Assembly: GCA_905160935.1 (NCBI GenBank)
Contig: CAJHZI010000418.1
Span: forward strand, 1,347,001 to 1,411,000
Direction of reading: 5' to 3'
DNA from: Enchytraeus crypticus
Taxonomy: Eukaryota > Annelida > Clitellata > Enchytraeida > Enchytraeidae
DNA length: 64,000 nt
Part shown: positions 45,619 to 56,835 of the stretch, one piece after another
Layout: every line of letters starts with the position of its first letter
How positions within the stretch are numbered: the stretch's first letter is position 1
Position numbers and translations under genes: made by a program
The notes under the pieces: generated by a model
Seen by the model: only the letters and a program-made list of their open reading frames with translations
Databases searched by the model: none
Told to the model about the DNA's origin: nothing

Positions 45619-46410
45619 TGTATAACTGCTGTGTGCAGATAACAAGTGTTCAACCTCGCTGTAGCTATCTATTCCGCGAGTTCTTTAAGATCGATTGTGG
45701 ACGAGACTTCCAAGTTCGAATAGAGGAAATGTGTTTGAAGGAGAAAAGATTAGGAATTTGTGGCTTAGACTCGCCATAGACTACTAGACGTTGGTGAATT
45801 TGGATATATATATTCAGAATGTCAATGGCTGAGATAAATTAGTAATCGTGATTTTATAGTGCACTGACAGTTCAGACGTGTATTTATAACTTAATCTAAC
45901 GAAATTTGTAGCATCTATTTTTTAGAATATAATTTAGTTAATATATTAACGTCTATCATTTTTATTAACATTTGTAGAGAAAAATTTCTGTGACAGGAAA
46001 GAGAATTATACATTTAGACGGAAGCTTCTTTATTATAATAGAAATCTCTACTTTAGTTAATGTAGAAATCACTGCAAGTGTACGCCAGGTTATATTTAGA
46101 TGCGTACTAACGTTTAACGATAGTGTGGAACGGAATACGCGTCTGTCGTTCTTGCTAATTGGATTGATGGATAGGTACTTTATTGAAATAATTTTTCGCA
46201 ATTTAGCTACATTATATGCATAATGCATTTCATACATGTAAGATAATTTATTTATATATTTGTCTGATTGTTGTAACTGTCTGCGTCAAAGTAGATGTAT
46301 CTGTGATGATTTTCCGTTGCATTCCTTTGCGTTAACTCAAGTTTTGAATCTACACAAAATCTCTTTTACATTTATAGTGGTATAAATAATTGCCCGCTAA
46401 CGTTTAGGCT

Positions 46411-46520
46411 GATGGTCTAGTTGATGGCACTATAGTCTTCTAAGCAAGAGGCTTTGGGTTCGAAACTCCTCTGGTACACTTTAGAGAACTGAAACAGACG
46501 TTAAACTTAGATTTAAAAAA
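46411..46520 (+). mobile_element. tRNA-derived SINE, separate subfamily
   Basis: TGATGGTCTAGTTGATGGCA is an A-box-like start and TTGGGTTCGAAACTCC the B box. The tail GAAACAGACGTTAAACTTAG resembles that of the other SINEs here, but the tRNA-like head differs from SINE-A. Confidence 0.6.
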
Positions 46521-46692
46521 GTTTAGTACAACTTTTCTCAGATGTTACTTGTACGAGCGCTAGCGATGTTAAGTTAGCTGCTTGATTGAATTGTTTATTG
46601 ATTAATTGATTGACTGATCGATTACCATGGCGTTATTGTTCAGTGTAATATTCTCATATATTTAAGTGTAGGTATACATCGTTCAGTGTAGG

Positions 46693-46856
46693 TTGTACAT
46701 TGGAAGGGAAAAGAGGCAGGGCAGGTCGAGATTAGGTTTGTTATATCATATATATGATTTAAAGACCCACGCATATGTGGAAATGAAGAGGAAAGCGGAA
46801 GACAGAGAAGAGTGGAGGCGCTTTATACCATGTGGACCTGCCAGTAGGCAGTGCAC

Positions 46857-46896
<40 letters not shown>
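46693..46896 (+). mobile_element. RTE-like LINE 3' end with (GA)n tail
   Basis: GGGAAAAGAGGCAGGGCAGG, then GAAATGAAGAGGAAAGCGGA, and GCCAGTAGGCAGTGCACTAA. This is followed directly by a pure (GA)n run at 46858-46896. It is the clearest case of the LINE terminus grading into a microsatellite. Confidence 0.82.
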
Positions 46897-46900
<4 letters not shown>

Positions 46901-47115
46901 CGTTCAGTTTACGTGTTATTTTCATAAACACGGTTTAGATAAGAAAGAGTTAGATGCAGTGATGTGTAGAGCTGAGCAGACATGGTTGTTCAAAGTTTGT
47001 TTATTTTCTATACCTGATCCTCATGTGATCCATATGCTACAGGTCTTCCATTGAGTTATTCCGTGGTGGGCCTTCGCATTCTCAAAGCCTGGGCATTCAA
47101 ATCCATATCTATTAT

Positions 47116-47250
47116 GGCTGGAGTCAGTGGCGATGTCGGTAAGATATTCGACCGCGGTTTAGTATATGCGGGTTCAAATCCTGGGCTCGCCCGTCACTGA
47201 CATTGCTTTCGAGTGAGGAAATTGGCGTTAACATTAGCTTTACGAGCTTT
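47116..47250 (+). mobile_element. SINE-A, near full length
   Basis: The copy starts GGCTGGAGTCAGTGGCGATG (A box), has GGGTTCAAATCCTGGGCTCG (B box, 47170-47185), and ends with the tail GTGAGGAAATTGGCGTTAAC then ATTAGCTTTACGAGCTTTA. It serves as a good family reference. Confidence 0.85.
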
Positions 47251-47286
47251 ATGAGATTCTCTGAAGAACATTTGACTCACTCTGGT

Positions 47287-47329
47287 CATCTCTTACGAAT
47301 CACGCATGCCGCGTGATTCGTAGGAGATG
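47287..47329. repeat. Hairpin, 19-bp arms
   Basis: CATCTCTTACGAATCACGC pairs with GCGTGATTCGTAGGAGATG, with one mismatch and a 5-bp loop. It lies just after a SINE-A copy. Confidence 0.85.
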
Positions 47330-48804
47330 AGATAATGTGAAACATTATCGAAATTTCAGAAATAGATTCTCGAGTTACTGTCGCGTATCGACGTAAGAGT
47401 TGTTCGATTGCATACGTAATATCTCTCTTTTGTAACTTATTATTTCCCTGCTTAGATCTTTAACTATTGGCTTCTGTGCCATCGTCAACTGACTGTAGAT
47501 CTTTCTCTTTGGTCTCTTATGAAGAATTCATCTTCTTGTCCTTTCCCTACACAGCTCTAAGTCATCTTTTAAAGCATTCTTTCGCCGCGCTATTAAATTT
47601 CATTAGATCTTGTTGAGTAATTGTTTCACCAGTTAAGCAGCACTGCTGCACTGCATCATATGTGCAATGTCCTCATCTTCTGTACCACATTCTCACAGTG
47701 TTGAATCACTCTATGAATGGAGAATTCTTTAAGTTAAATGATGTTTGTAACCGCTCTATACTTCTTTGATTCATTAATTGATTGATTGATTGAATGATTA
47801 ACTGATTGATTAACTGATCGGGGTGTATATAGATGAATAGCAGACACTGCTGCAGCAGTTATGGCGGGTTATCCGCGTGTTGTTTTTAAGATGTTTTGAA
47901 GGCTGTATATGATATTTAGTTTAGCCGCCCGTTGAGAGACCTCTAATATATTTACTCTCAGCTCTCCGGCTTCTAGGCAAGGTTTCAATAGTTCGGGATG
48001 AGAATGATCCTTCATTTCCCTGCTCTCATCCATAAACAAGAAGCTGCTCAAGGTAAAGAAAAACAATTGAAGGAGATAACTTTAGAGACATTTGCAGCTC
48101 TGAAGTTAGTATTGCGTGATATTCACCTGATGATTTGACGATCTTACAGTGGCACGATAATTATCTAAAGCATATTTCGGAAGGAAGGGAAAGAAATGAG
48201 AGATAAATAAAATCTGTACAAAATGTATCGGAGCAGTACTTTATTTTGGAACTAGATCAAACTGTGAAGGATAACATGAAATCGGGATTGATTGAAAATA
48301 GGAGATAATGAAATCTGGGAGAATTTTGAATGAGATGAATTTTTGAAAAGATAAGGTGACGGGCAGAATCTGGTAGGGTTAAACATTCCTGGGATCTCAG
48401 ATTTCATCGTACGTGATACTCTAGATAACGGTGTCTTGTGTGATGGGAGAGAAAATATCAAAATAGTTTTGATCGATTTATGCTCTAGCGAAACCACTTA
48501 TTCCGTCTTTCAGCCAAGTTTCTCCTCTATCTCTCACTCTCACTCTGTCTCTCTCTCTCTGTCTTTCTAACTTTCTCACACACACACTCTCTCTGTCATT
48601 TAGTACATTGGCTCCAGAAATTTAGACTAAACTTGCGGAGAACGATTTGTGCTAAATGATTTCTATCTCTGATACTGAGGAAGGCAATGGAAAACCAGAG
48701 TTCTGAAATCGGAGGGCTACATTTCAGATTAATTTAGGCAGAGTATACAGAATTTGAGCACAATTTTGCGTCGATATTTGTCACATTGTATTTAAGTGCT
48801 AATT

Positions 48805-48809
48805 TGTAC

Positions 48810-48849
<40 letters not shown>

Positions 48850-48978
48850 TATGTATATATAATATCATTACATATATATATATCCTATGATATATTATTA
48901 TATATCTATATAATATCTTCTCTATATATATAATATATATACAACATATATATAAATATAATCTATACATTATATATA

Positions 48979-49046
<68 letters not shown>

Positions 49047-49095
49047 CATATATACAGTATATATATTATATATATTATATATATAGTGTCTATGG
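48805..49095. repeat. Long (TA)n-rich block
   Basis: Almost continuous TATA repeats with short interruptions for about 290 bp. Other (TA)n arrays: 10139-10180, 31842-31945, 54555-54635, 54929-54998. Confidence 0.95.
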
Positions 49096-49389
49096 TATAT
49101 AACGAATTCAAGTGCTAATTGTGTAGATAGGTCGTTCGCTGATTCTTTACAAATTTGACAGAATTATTCATTAGCCCCGCTGTCTCGAGACCCGACCAGA
49201 ATTGTTTATTTATTAGCACCTACTCTGTCGTAGCCCCGCCCATCTCTATCAACCAATGCAGCTCTCTGCTTGAACGGAGTGGACAAAGTCCCTTTTGTGT
49301 ATACATATCAAACGCTGAAACAATCATTACAGTGAAATTTATTATAATTATAAATTACTATTATTATTATTAATTATTATTAAAAATCT

Positions 49390-49440
49390 GTTATAATCCC
49401 TGGTTGAACTGGGATTCAAGGGAAGAAGATGATGATGATT
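49390..49440 (+). mobile_element. (GAT)n-tailed SINE 3' end
   Basis: TTGAACTGGGATTCAAGGGA followed by GATGATGATG is the conserved 3' terminus of the module-H family. Further termini alone occur at 50355-50410 and 62868-62910. Confidence 0.55.
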
Positions 49441-49885
49441 ATAAATCTATTATAATTTCTGTTGCCTTTAATGCCTTCAGTTTATGCGGTGTGTAGTACG
49501 CTGTCAATTCATCAACCTTGTGGGTAATACTGGTTATTTTAGATTGTTGTCACGTTACCTGACGCCCTACGATCTGAGCTATTTCTCACAATCATATCAA
49601 TTTGTTGGCCAGAATTTTGTGATCTGGTAAATAAAGTATGGTAGATGTATTGAGAGAGTATGGTCGTCTAAACGTGAGAATATTTTAAAAGTCTACCAAC
49701 AAGTAAAGTATTGCGCCATTCAGCAATTAATCTCTTCGAAACGTTGTAAATCTGACAAGTTTACTAGTTCTCGACTCTTGGACACCTTTTACAAAGCCTT
49801 GATGCTAGGGACTATGCGGACCGTGTCAGATATTGTCCCTTGTGAGGTCACGGACCAGACGTTAAATTGGGCTTTGTGGCTTTGT

Positions 49886-50024
49886 AGGTAAAAAAGGTAA
49901 AGGTAAGGTTAACGTCAGTTTCCTCACTCGAAAGCGATGTCAGTGGCGGACGAGCCCAGGATTTGAACTCACACTTACTTATCCGCGGTCGAGTATCTTA
50001 CCGACTTCGCCACTAGCTCCAGCC
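49886..50024 (-). mobile_element. SINE-A, near full length
   Basis: The complement runs from GGCTGGAGCTAGTGGCGAAG through a B box to GAGGAAACTGACGTTAACC and ACCTTTACC. All family landmarks are present. Confidence 0.85.
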
Positions 50025-50099
50025 AGTAGGTTAACATACTACAATTACCTGAACACGCCTGCCCAGGCAGGCTTTTCGCATCGACCATGTTCTAGAACT

Positions 50100-50210
50100 G
50101 GGTATTTGTCACATCGGTTTTCTGAGCTTGATGTTGTCATTGACGACTGTAGTGTAATTGTTGTTGTTGAGTTTGATTGAGTTGATGTGTTGTTGTTGTT
50201 GTTGTAAACT
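50100..50210 (+). mobile_element. Dispersed 3' module D, partial
   Basis: GAGCTTGATGTTGTCATTGA then GACTGTAGTGTAATTGTTGT with a (GTT)n tail at 50160-50205. Confidence 0.5.
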
Positions 50211-50439
50211 TCTTTCTGTGCTCTTTTCGAAGTCCTTTGTAATGTATTGGATATAGCAGCAGCACAATACTTTTTCTCTTATTTTAACAGTTTAAAGTGT
50301 AATATTTTTAACTTAAAGTATTTAAATTCTCTATAAATTGCTACAAAATGTTGTAATCCCGACCGTAGTTAAACTGGGATTCAAGGGAATATGATGATGA
50401 TGATGGGGATGATGATTTTATGTTAACATTTTAATTTAG

Positions 50440-50592
50440 CTTTTATGACCTTACTTCTCCTCAGCACATATCTTTTGCAGATTGGTCTGGGTGAATTGAT
50501 CTGTAGTGATGTGTGCTGTGGGGACGTCCGTGACATCATCCTTGGATGAGGAAACGGACTTTAAACCTTTATTATTATTATTATTATTATTA
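50440..50592 (+). mobile_element. LINE 3' end, same family as 28830-29695
   Basis: It matches the 3' UTR of the L2/CR1-like LINE (TTTTGCAGATTGGTCTGGGT, then GAGGAAACGGACTTTAAACC) and ends in (ATT)n at 50568-50592. Confidence 0.75.
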
Positions 50593-51934
50593 GCTATGAC
50601 TTATTACCAATTTATTATGACTTAGTTTCTAAACTTGTGATTAAAGTGCTAACGGTTGTAAATCTTCATGAACTATTTAAATATTTTATGATTTTAAATT
50701 CCGATCTGTGATTGGATGATAAACGTTGCGTCATCATATAATAAAAATTATAATAAAAAACACATAAAATATAGCATAGCATACACATAACATATAATAT
50801 ATACACTCTTTTTTTCTTTATTAAGAGGGTTCTGTGACTCTATGAACTAGTAAACTGACATAAGTCAGCATATCTGTACTCTGCCTCAAAACACGTTGGA
50901 AGCAGATCTGGGTACAGTAGAGGTGGTGGTGGGAGAGGAATGGGTGGGGAGGTTGTGGAGAGTGAAAGCAGTGTGTGGATGATGGATTAGGTAAGAGAGT
51001 CTGGAGGCTTCTTTTGATGATTCTGATGGCCTTGCTTGAACCCAGTTCTTCACTTTATCCTCTCCATGTGTAGGCCTTGCCGTCGTGCTTTATTCCTTCA
51101 TAATGTGTAGTGCATATTTTTGTGTATTACGACTTTGAATCCAGAGTAGTGATGTATCTAAACTACTAGCCCTCATGATATCAGCTCGATGAGACCACGT
51201 TAACATTAATATAAACAATACTGCATTACAAGTATTTTTACTGTACCAAAAGTCCAAAACTAAAATTAATTGCCTAGTTATTATATGACTGATTTATTCC
51301 GTCACATATTACAAGCGCTAGAGTTCTGCGGAGTATAAGATTTCAAATCAAAACATAATTTGATAAATAGATTCTTAACAAAAACTACAGAATTTAGTCG
51401 GTCAAAATTCTTGGAAGTCAAGAAATGGGAAAAGATATTTTTCATGAAAGTGATGATTTATGCAAAGCCTATCGCATACAGCTTAACGAGCGTTCCGCTC
51501 TATATATGGATGAGCTATATATAAGATATTGCTATGATAACTCTGTAGATGAGCCACAGGATAAGTGACAAAGTCGCTGGAGAAAGTGAATATCACGCGC
51601 TGTGAAGTATTGTCCCATAGTTTAAATTTGGAATTCTATATATGCCTATCCATGGTTATTTTAATAGACTGACAGGTGAGATGTATAGATTCATACAGAT
51701 ATTTACTGATTGCTTTTATCGATTGAACTTGCGTGATTAAAATTATGATTTTGGTTGATCTAAAATTACAAAGATTTTTTGATTTGGAGTGTAGAGATTG
51801 AATGATCGATAATTTCGATGAGGCTAAGGCAAAGCAAAATTTAGCTCAAGTCAGTAGAATTTCCTGATCAATGTTGCTTAGCCTAACTCTCTCTCTTTCT
51901 CTCTCTCTCTCTCCCTCTATTGTTCTGCCAAGGT

Positions 51935-52180
51935 GGCAGGTTCAAGGCACATATCCCGACTCACATGCTGTTTTTCACACTCCATTTATCAAAGAATTAA
52001 TCCCTTTACAAAGGGCTATCCTTATCCACACATTAGTGTAGCCTATAGCTTGGGAATAATTTATCTTCTGAGGTGATTTCTCTTTTCTTTTATCAGTTTT
52101 GCTCAGTCGCCTTATATGACACGTACAGTTTACGTTGGTGTATTCTTCAGTGGCTCGGGCGCAGCACGGGTAATTATTTT
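51935..52180 (-). mobile_element. Long module-H copy with alternative body
   Basis: The plus strand has AAGGTGGCAGGTTCAAGGCA, then GTAGCCTATAGCTTGGGAAT, and ends CAGTCGCCTTATATGACACG and TTCAGTGGCTCGGGCGCAGC. A (CT)n run precedes it at 51885-51916. Confidence 0.6.
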
Positions 52181-52189
52181 AATTACGTA

Positions 52190-52338
52190 ATATTCATAAA
52201 TGGGTTAATCTGTTCATTGATGAATAAATGGGTTAATCTGTTCATTGATGAATAAATGGGTTAATCTGTTCATTGATGAATAAATGGGTTAATCTGTTCA
52301 TTGATGAATAAATGGGTTAATCTGTTCACTGATGAATG
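52190..52338. repeat. 28-bp tandem repeat, 5 copies
   Basis: AATGGGTTAATCTGTTCATT plus GATGAATA, repeated nearly identically, so it is probably young. Confidence 0.93.
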
Positions 52339-52574
52339 TCATTAGCTGATTTTTAACTAAATAAATTTATCCAAGGTTTGATTGGTAATAAAGTGAATTA
52401 TCTGGATAATTAATAGATCAATTAATTTAGAGAGCAATCCATCGATTGATTGGAACTATCGAAAGATTGTTAACTAGATGAAGCGATCATATAATTTCCT
52501 GCTACTGGTAAATATTAGGAGAGGTAACCTTTCTGGCTAACGTTTGTTGTTGAGCTGTTGTTCCTTGTTACAGT

Positions 52575-52785
52575 TATAAACAGTCATAGTTCAATGTACT
52601 GATGGTGGCAATGTACAGGCTATGTGTATATCTACTGGTTAACAAGTATACTAGGCAGTCATAGTTCAATGTACTGATGGTGGCAATGTAGGTTATGTGT
52701 ATATCTACTGGTTAACAAGTACTAAGCAGTCATAGTTCAATGCACTGATGGTGGCAATGTAGGTTATATTGTATCTACTGGTTAA
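52575..52785. repeat. ~75-bp tandem repeat, 3 copies
   Basis: CAGTCATAGTTCAATGTACT then GATGGTGGCAATGTA and GTGTATATCTACTGGTTAAC recur at roughly 52583, 52654 and 52728. Confidence 0.88.
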
Positions 52786-53154
52786 CACGGGATAGGCGGC
52801 CATTCGGAGTTGAATGTAGCGGAATGAAGCAAAAACCAGGACCAACAACCAGGTCCTATCCATCATTTTGAAACAATGAGTTAACTTAGACTGGAATTTG
52901 AGGATGGAGAGGGGTATTCAGTTAGATGAATCTGAAGATTGATCCGTTAGGTTAAGTACTGAACTGGGCATTAGCCGATTAAGAATTGCAGTGAAGTGAT
53001 TAATGTTTAAAATAATTATTGATGGTTTAAATTTTAGTTTTTAAACATCAAGGTAAAGAAGAAGAGATATAAAAAATCATGGCGTATACTAACTAGCATC
53101 ATAACAGCAGCATAAGCTCCATAAAATGCGATTTTTTTTTGGTTACCAGTTAAT

Positions 53155-53445
53155 ATTTTAATTTCCTCGTGTTGTGTCCGGGTTGTTTGAGCAATTGACC
53201 AACCGGTGACTGCACATGTCATAGAAGGCGACTAAAGCACAAGATCCACACGAACGTCAGAAAGGGTATTCGGTTGGTGAGCGCCTAGGCTCCAGAAATT
53301 GCTACAAAAATTTAAACTAGTGAAAAGTCTCAAATAGAGGATTGACTGATGGATGATATAATATAGGACAGAGAAGATTTGAGACAGTCTATTCGTGTCC
53401 CACCTTAGTTAAACTGGGATTCAAGGGAAGATGATGATGACAAGT
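53155..53445 (+). mobile_element. SINE-like repeat with head module H, (GAT)n tail
   Basis: The head reads GTGTTGTGTCCGGGTTGTTT, then GACTGCACATGTCATAGAAG and GCGACTAAAGCACAAGATCC. The body has ACGTCAGAAAGGGTATTCGG and GGTGAGCGCCTAGGCTCCAG, and the tail CTTAGTTAAACTGGGATTCA then GATGATGATGAC. About 290 bp, nearly identical in layout to 54636-54928. No clear pol III boxes. Confidence 0.75.
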
Positions 53446-54057
53446 TAATATTTTGATTGTATAATTGCGGAGGTCTGGTCCTCTAGGAATGACCTCATCC
53501 TGATCAGACTGCTACAAAGGTTGTAGCTTTCGGGCAATGCGTGGTCTTCGATTGTTGACTTTTAGAACCATGGATACATAATTATCTTGTGGAGTGCGAG
53601 AAATATTTTAAAACGAAAACTGATTGATTGATGTAGACTAATGGGAAAGAGAATTTCAGTATTAAAGATCATTGATTTTATTTAAGTCCTTTAGCGCGCT
53701 TGTAATAACTGTAATGTTTGTGATTATTTATAATACTGTATCACAGTGCTGTAAATAACTGAGATAGAGCTGAGGCTGTGTGGATTGTGAATATAAAATC
53801 CAAATTAGTAAATAATTAAATAAATATGGTTATAATGTTTGTTTTATTCATTCCCATGGATCTTATTTAAATCGAACGAAACACTTTGAGTCGAGACTAA
53901 AATAAATAATAGATAACTCACGAAAATTGCTAAGAAACAGTAGTAATTTCTTTCAAGTTTTAGAATCGTAATCTTACTTAGTGGATTGATTAGTTGCCGA
54001 CCTCTCACAAGGCTGGTCGTATTTAGTCTGCAGCTCAAAAGTGTTTGATTTCGTAGA

Positions 54058-54190
54058 GCTGGTAAAGCTAAGGTTAACGTCAGTTTCCTCACTCAAAAGC
54101 GATGTTATTGACGGGCGAGCCCAGGATTTGAACCCCGCACCATCTGATCCGCGGTCTATTTTCTTACCGACTACGCCATTGGCTACAGCC
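54058..54190 (-). mobile_element. SINE-A, near full length
   Basis: The complement has GGCTGTAGCCAATGGCGTAG, the B box GGGGTTCAAATCCTGGGCTC, and ends with the tail TAACCTTAGCTTTACCAGCT. Confidence 0.85.
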
Positions 54191-54560
54191 AGCTTAGAGC
54201 TTGGTTGATTATCTTAGGTTGTAAGGATTGGGTGGGGGTGTGAGGGGGACGGGGTGTGTTAGGGCTTCTTCAGCTGCCTAGAAGTGTTGGTGGATTTCTA
54301 GAGGATATATATTATATACGATTGACTGGATCAACAAGTCTTGTTATGTAGAAAACATGTCGATTTATTATAGTAAACATAGCCCAGTCTCCGGCTGTTA
54401 CATTTATAAACAACCGTGTTATTTAAGGTTTTAATTTCTGTTTTGAATCTGAGTGTTTTTCTTTACTTTTAGATATTTTTGTTTTGAAGAAGATAGTTCT
54501 GAAAAAATATTTGTGTACTCGGCAGGTACAGTTTTCATCAGACACGATTATATAATATGC

Positions 54561-54635
<75 letters not shown>

Positions 54636-54636
<1 letters not shown>

Positions 54637-54923
54637 CCCGTGTTATGTCCGGGTTGTTTTAAGAATTGACCAACCGGTGACTGCACGTGTCGTAGAAGGC
54701 GACTAAAGCACTAAGATCCATAGCAACGTCAGAGAGGGCATTCGGTTGGTGAGCGTGCTCACCTTGGCTCCAGAATTTGTTACAAAAATGTAAGCGAATA
54801 AAAAAGTCTCAAATATAGGATTGACGGATGATATGACAGAGAGAATTTGAGACAGTCTATTTTATCCCAATCCTAGTTAAACTGGGATTCAAGGGCAGAT
54901 GATGATGATGATGATGATGATGA

Positions 54924-54928
<5 letters not shown>
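54636..54928 (+). mobile_element. SINE-like repeat with head module H, (GAT)n tail
   Basis: It has the same head, body and tail as 53155-53445. It is bounded on both sides by long (TA)n arrays (54555-54635 and 54929-54998), which suggests insertion into a TA microsatellite. Confidence 0.8.
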
Positions 54929-55000
<72 letters not shown>

Positions 55001-55418
55001 GGGAAAACAATTAAAAATTGCCTCAGAAACTATATTTTCTTATGAATCTGTCATATAATAGCGTGACAAGCCATGGACAAGCTCTGTTAAATATCAATGC
55101 TTTCATATTGACTGAATGAATTGACGATGTGTAGAAGTTAGTGTATTGAATCTGATATCCGACAGAGCATTTGTAATAGTATATAGATTATTGCTGGATA
55201 CAATTAATATTAAATGCACACTTTGTCATTGTGATAATGTATTTTATGTTTCTGTGATATACGACACTTACATGAGCTATTTTCACGGGTTTTGAAAGTT
55301 TCGCGGATATAAGGTATTTTCGTAATGCCTAGATTTTGATCTTAAGGAACTAACTGCCATATCGGCAATAATTAAATTTCGTTTTGAAAACAGTATTGAA
55401 GAAGGATAACCTAATACC

Positions 55419-55474
55419 ACAATTTATTTAAGTCATGAATGGCTATTTAGCCATTAATGACTTTAATAAATTGT
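55419..55474. repeat. Hairpin, ~26-bp arms
   Basis: ACAATTTATTTAAGTCATGA on the left pairs with the complement of TTAATGACTTTAATAAATTG, with two mismatches and a 3-5-bp loop. Its size is similar to an animal pre-miRNA, but there is no evidence of expression. Confidence 0.8.
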
Positions 55475-55679
55475 GTACCGTAGTTTTGAATACTACGTGA
55501 AATTTTCTTGATTGAGTAGTTGCAGTATTAGACAATGACTATGCATTTTATTACCTGCAAAAATTCTTGCTTGCGTTTCGTGGATTGTCAAAACCATATC
55601 TGCGAAATATCACGATAGAAAATAAATTAATGCTTAACATTTAAATAAGAATTCAATTACCAGAGTATTTTGTACAGTT

Positions 55680-56050
55680 TCGCTGCATGACATTTGAAAA
55701 GTAGGTAGGCGGGTTTGAATAGGCTTGACTATTCGTGAACAGTTGATAGTGCGGAGTATGGTAAATATGAAGCGGGAGCGTACTCACGGGACATGCAGAG
55801 ATACGAGATGTTGTTTGTAACGAGCCTGTTTTAGAAATTATAAATGGTTTCGCGTAGGTTCATAATTGTGCGACATAATTCACGTGGCGCGAGTTTAGTT
55901 TAACGTTTGGTTACAACATTCCGTGGTCGCTTGGTTCCAGCGACTTATTTATTGAATCTCTGGAGTTTGGGACCGCTAAATGAGGGTCTGCTAGTGTCAT
56001 GTGAGGATTTTCTGAAAAATGGTTAGCTACATTTGAGATAACTAGCATAT
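55680..56050 (+). promoter_or_regulatory. Possible 5' UTR/promoter segment of the R3HDM-like gene
   Basis: This is a single-copy-looking, GC-richer stretch with several CpGs (GCGGGAGCG, GTGGCGCGAG, GGTCGC). It lies between SINE clusters, about 1.5 kb upstream of the first coding exon. That exon begins at a splice acceptor, so a non-coding first exon must lie upstream, and this is the best-looking place. No TATA box or clear donor was identified. This is inference from composition only. Confidence 0.25.
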
Positions 56051-56166
56051 TGGGTTGTTTGTTCCTATGATATCTGATATCAGTGTGGTGCGGTACACAG
56101 AACTACACAGAATACGTAGTTACATGAGGCTGGTCGTTAATATCACTAATATTAATACAATAATAA

Positions 56167-56300
56167 TAAAGGCAAAAGCTAAAGACAAGTTTATCATCAG
56201 TTTCCTGTTCGAATAGCATGTCAGTAACGGGGAGAGCACTGGATTTGAATCCGAACCTACTGAACCACTTTCGAGCAACTTGAAAACGAGCTTCCGGTTT
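56167..56300 (-). mobile_element. SINE-A subfamily copy
   Basis: The complement carries a CCGGAAGCTCG-type head, the B box GGATTCAAATCCAGTGCTC, and ends with the tail AACTTGTCTTTAGCTTTTGC. It shares the GAGCACTGGATTTGAATCC variant with the copy at 56704-56835, so the two form a subfamily. Confidence 0.75.
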
Positions 56301-56466
56301 AGCACTAATAATAATAATAATAATAATAAAAATAAATAAATAATAATAATAATAATAACAATAAAAGTATTTTATTTAATGCACTTGATGATTAAATATG
56401 TTCTCCAGAGCGCTTGACTGTTTGTAGAGTCTGTTTTCTTATCATTCTCTTTTTAGTGATTAATGG

Positions 56467-56545
56467 AAAAAGCTGGTAAAGTCAATGTTAACGTCAGTTT
56501 CCTCACTCGAAAGCGACGTCAATGAAGCGAGCCCAGGATTTGAAA
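56467..56545 (-). mobile_element. SINE-A 3' fragment
   Basis: The plus strand reads AAGCTGGTAAAGTCAATGTT, then AACGTCAGTTTCCTCACTCG and AGCCCAGGATTTGAAAT. It is truncated at the B box. Confidence 0.7.
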
Positions 56546-56703
56546 TTATATTACATACTTTCAATTTAGATTAATTTAGCGGCAAGTATTGCTATAATCT
56601 ATTTGATTATAGACACACTGTTATTTTCCGATAATTTACTTACTGATATTATTTAAAGCGTCATAATGCATTTTGACTTAATACTTATATTCTTGATTGA
56701 TTC

Positions 56704-56835
56704 ACAAGGCTAAGGCTAGGTTTAACGGCAGTTTCCTGCTCGAATGACGTGATTGACGGAACGAGCACTGGATTTGAATCCTGCAGCTACTGATTCGCTG
56801 TCGAACAACTTGCCTACAAGCCCACCGGCTCAGCA
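56704..56835 (-). mobile_element. SINE-A subfamily copy
   Basis: The complement reads GAGCCGGTGGGCTTGTAGGC, then a B box GGATTCAAATCCAGTGCTCG, and ends with the tail CCTAGCCTTAGCCTTGTG. Confidence 0.78.

Noticed and set aside
45990-46223. Two opposed 77-90-codon frames
   Set aside because: No recognisable motif, no splice or codon-bias support, and both strands are equally open.
47390-47640. Possible LINE 3' coding fragment (SFKAFFRRAIKFH-like)
   Set aside because: Too short and too degraded to assign to any family by eye.
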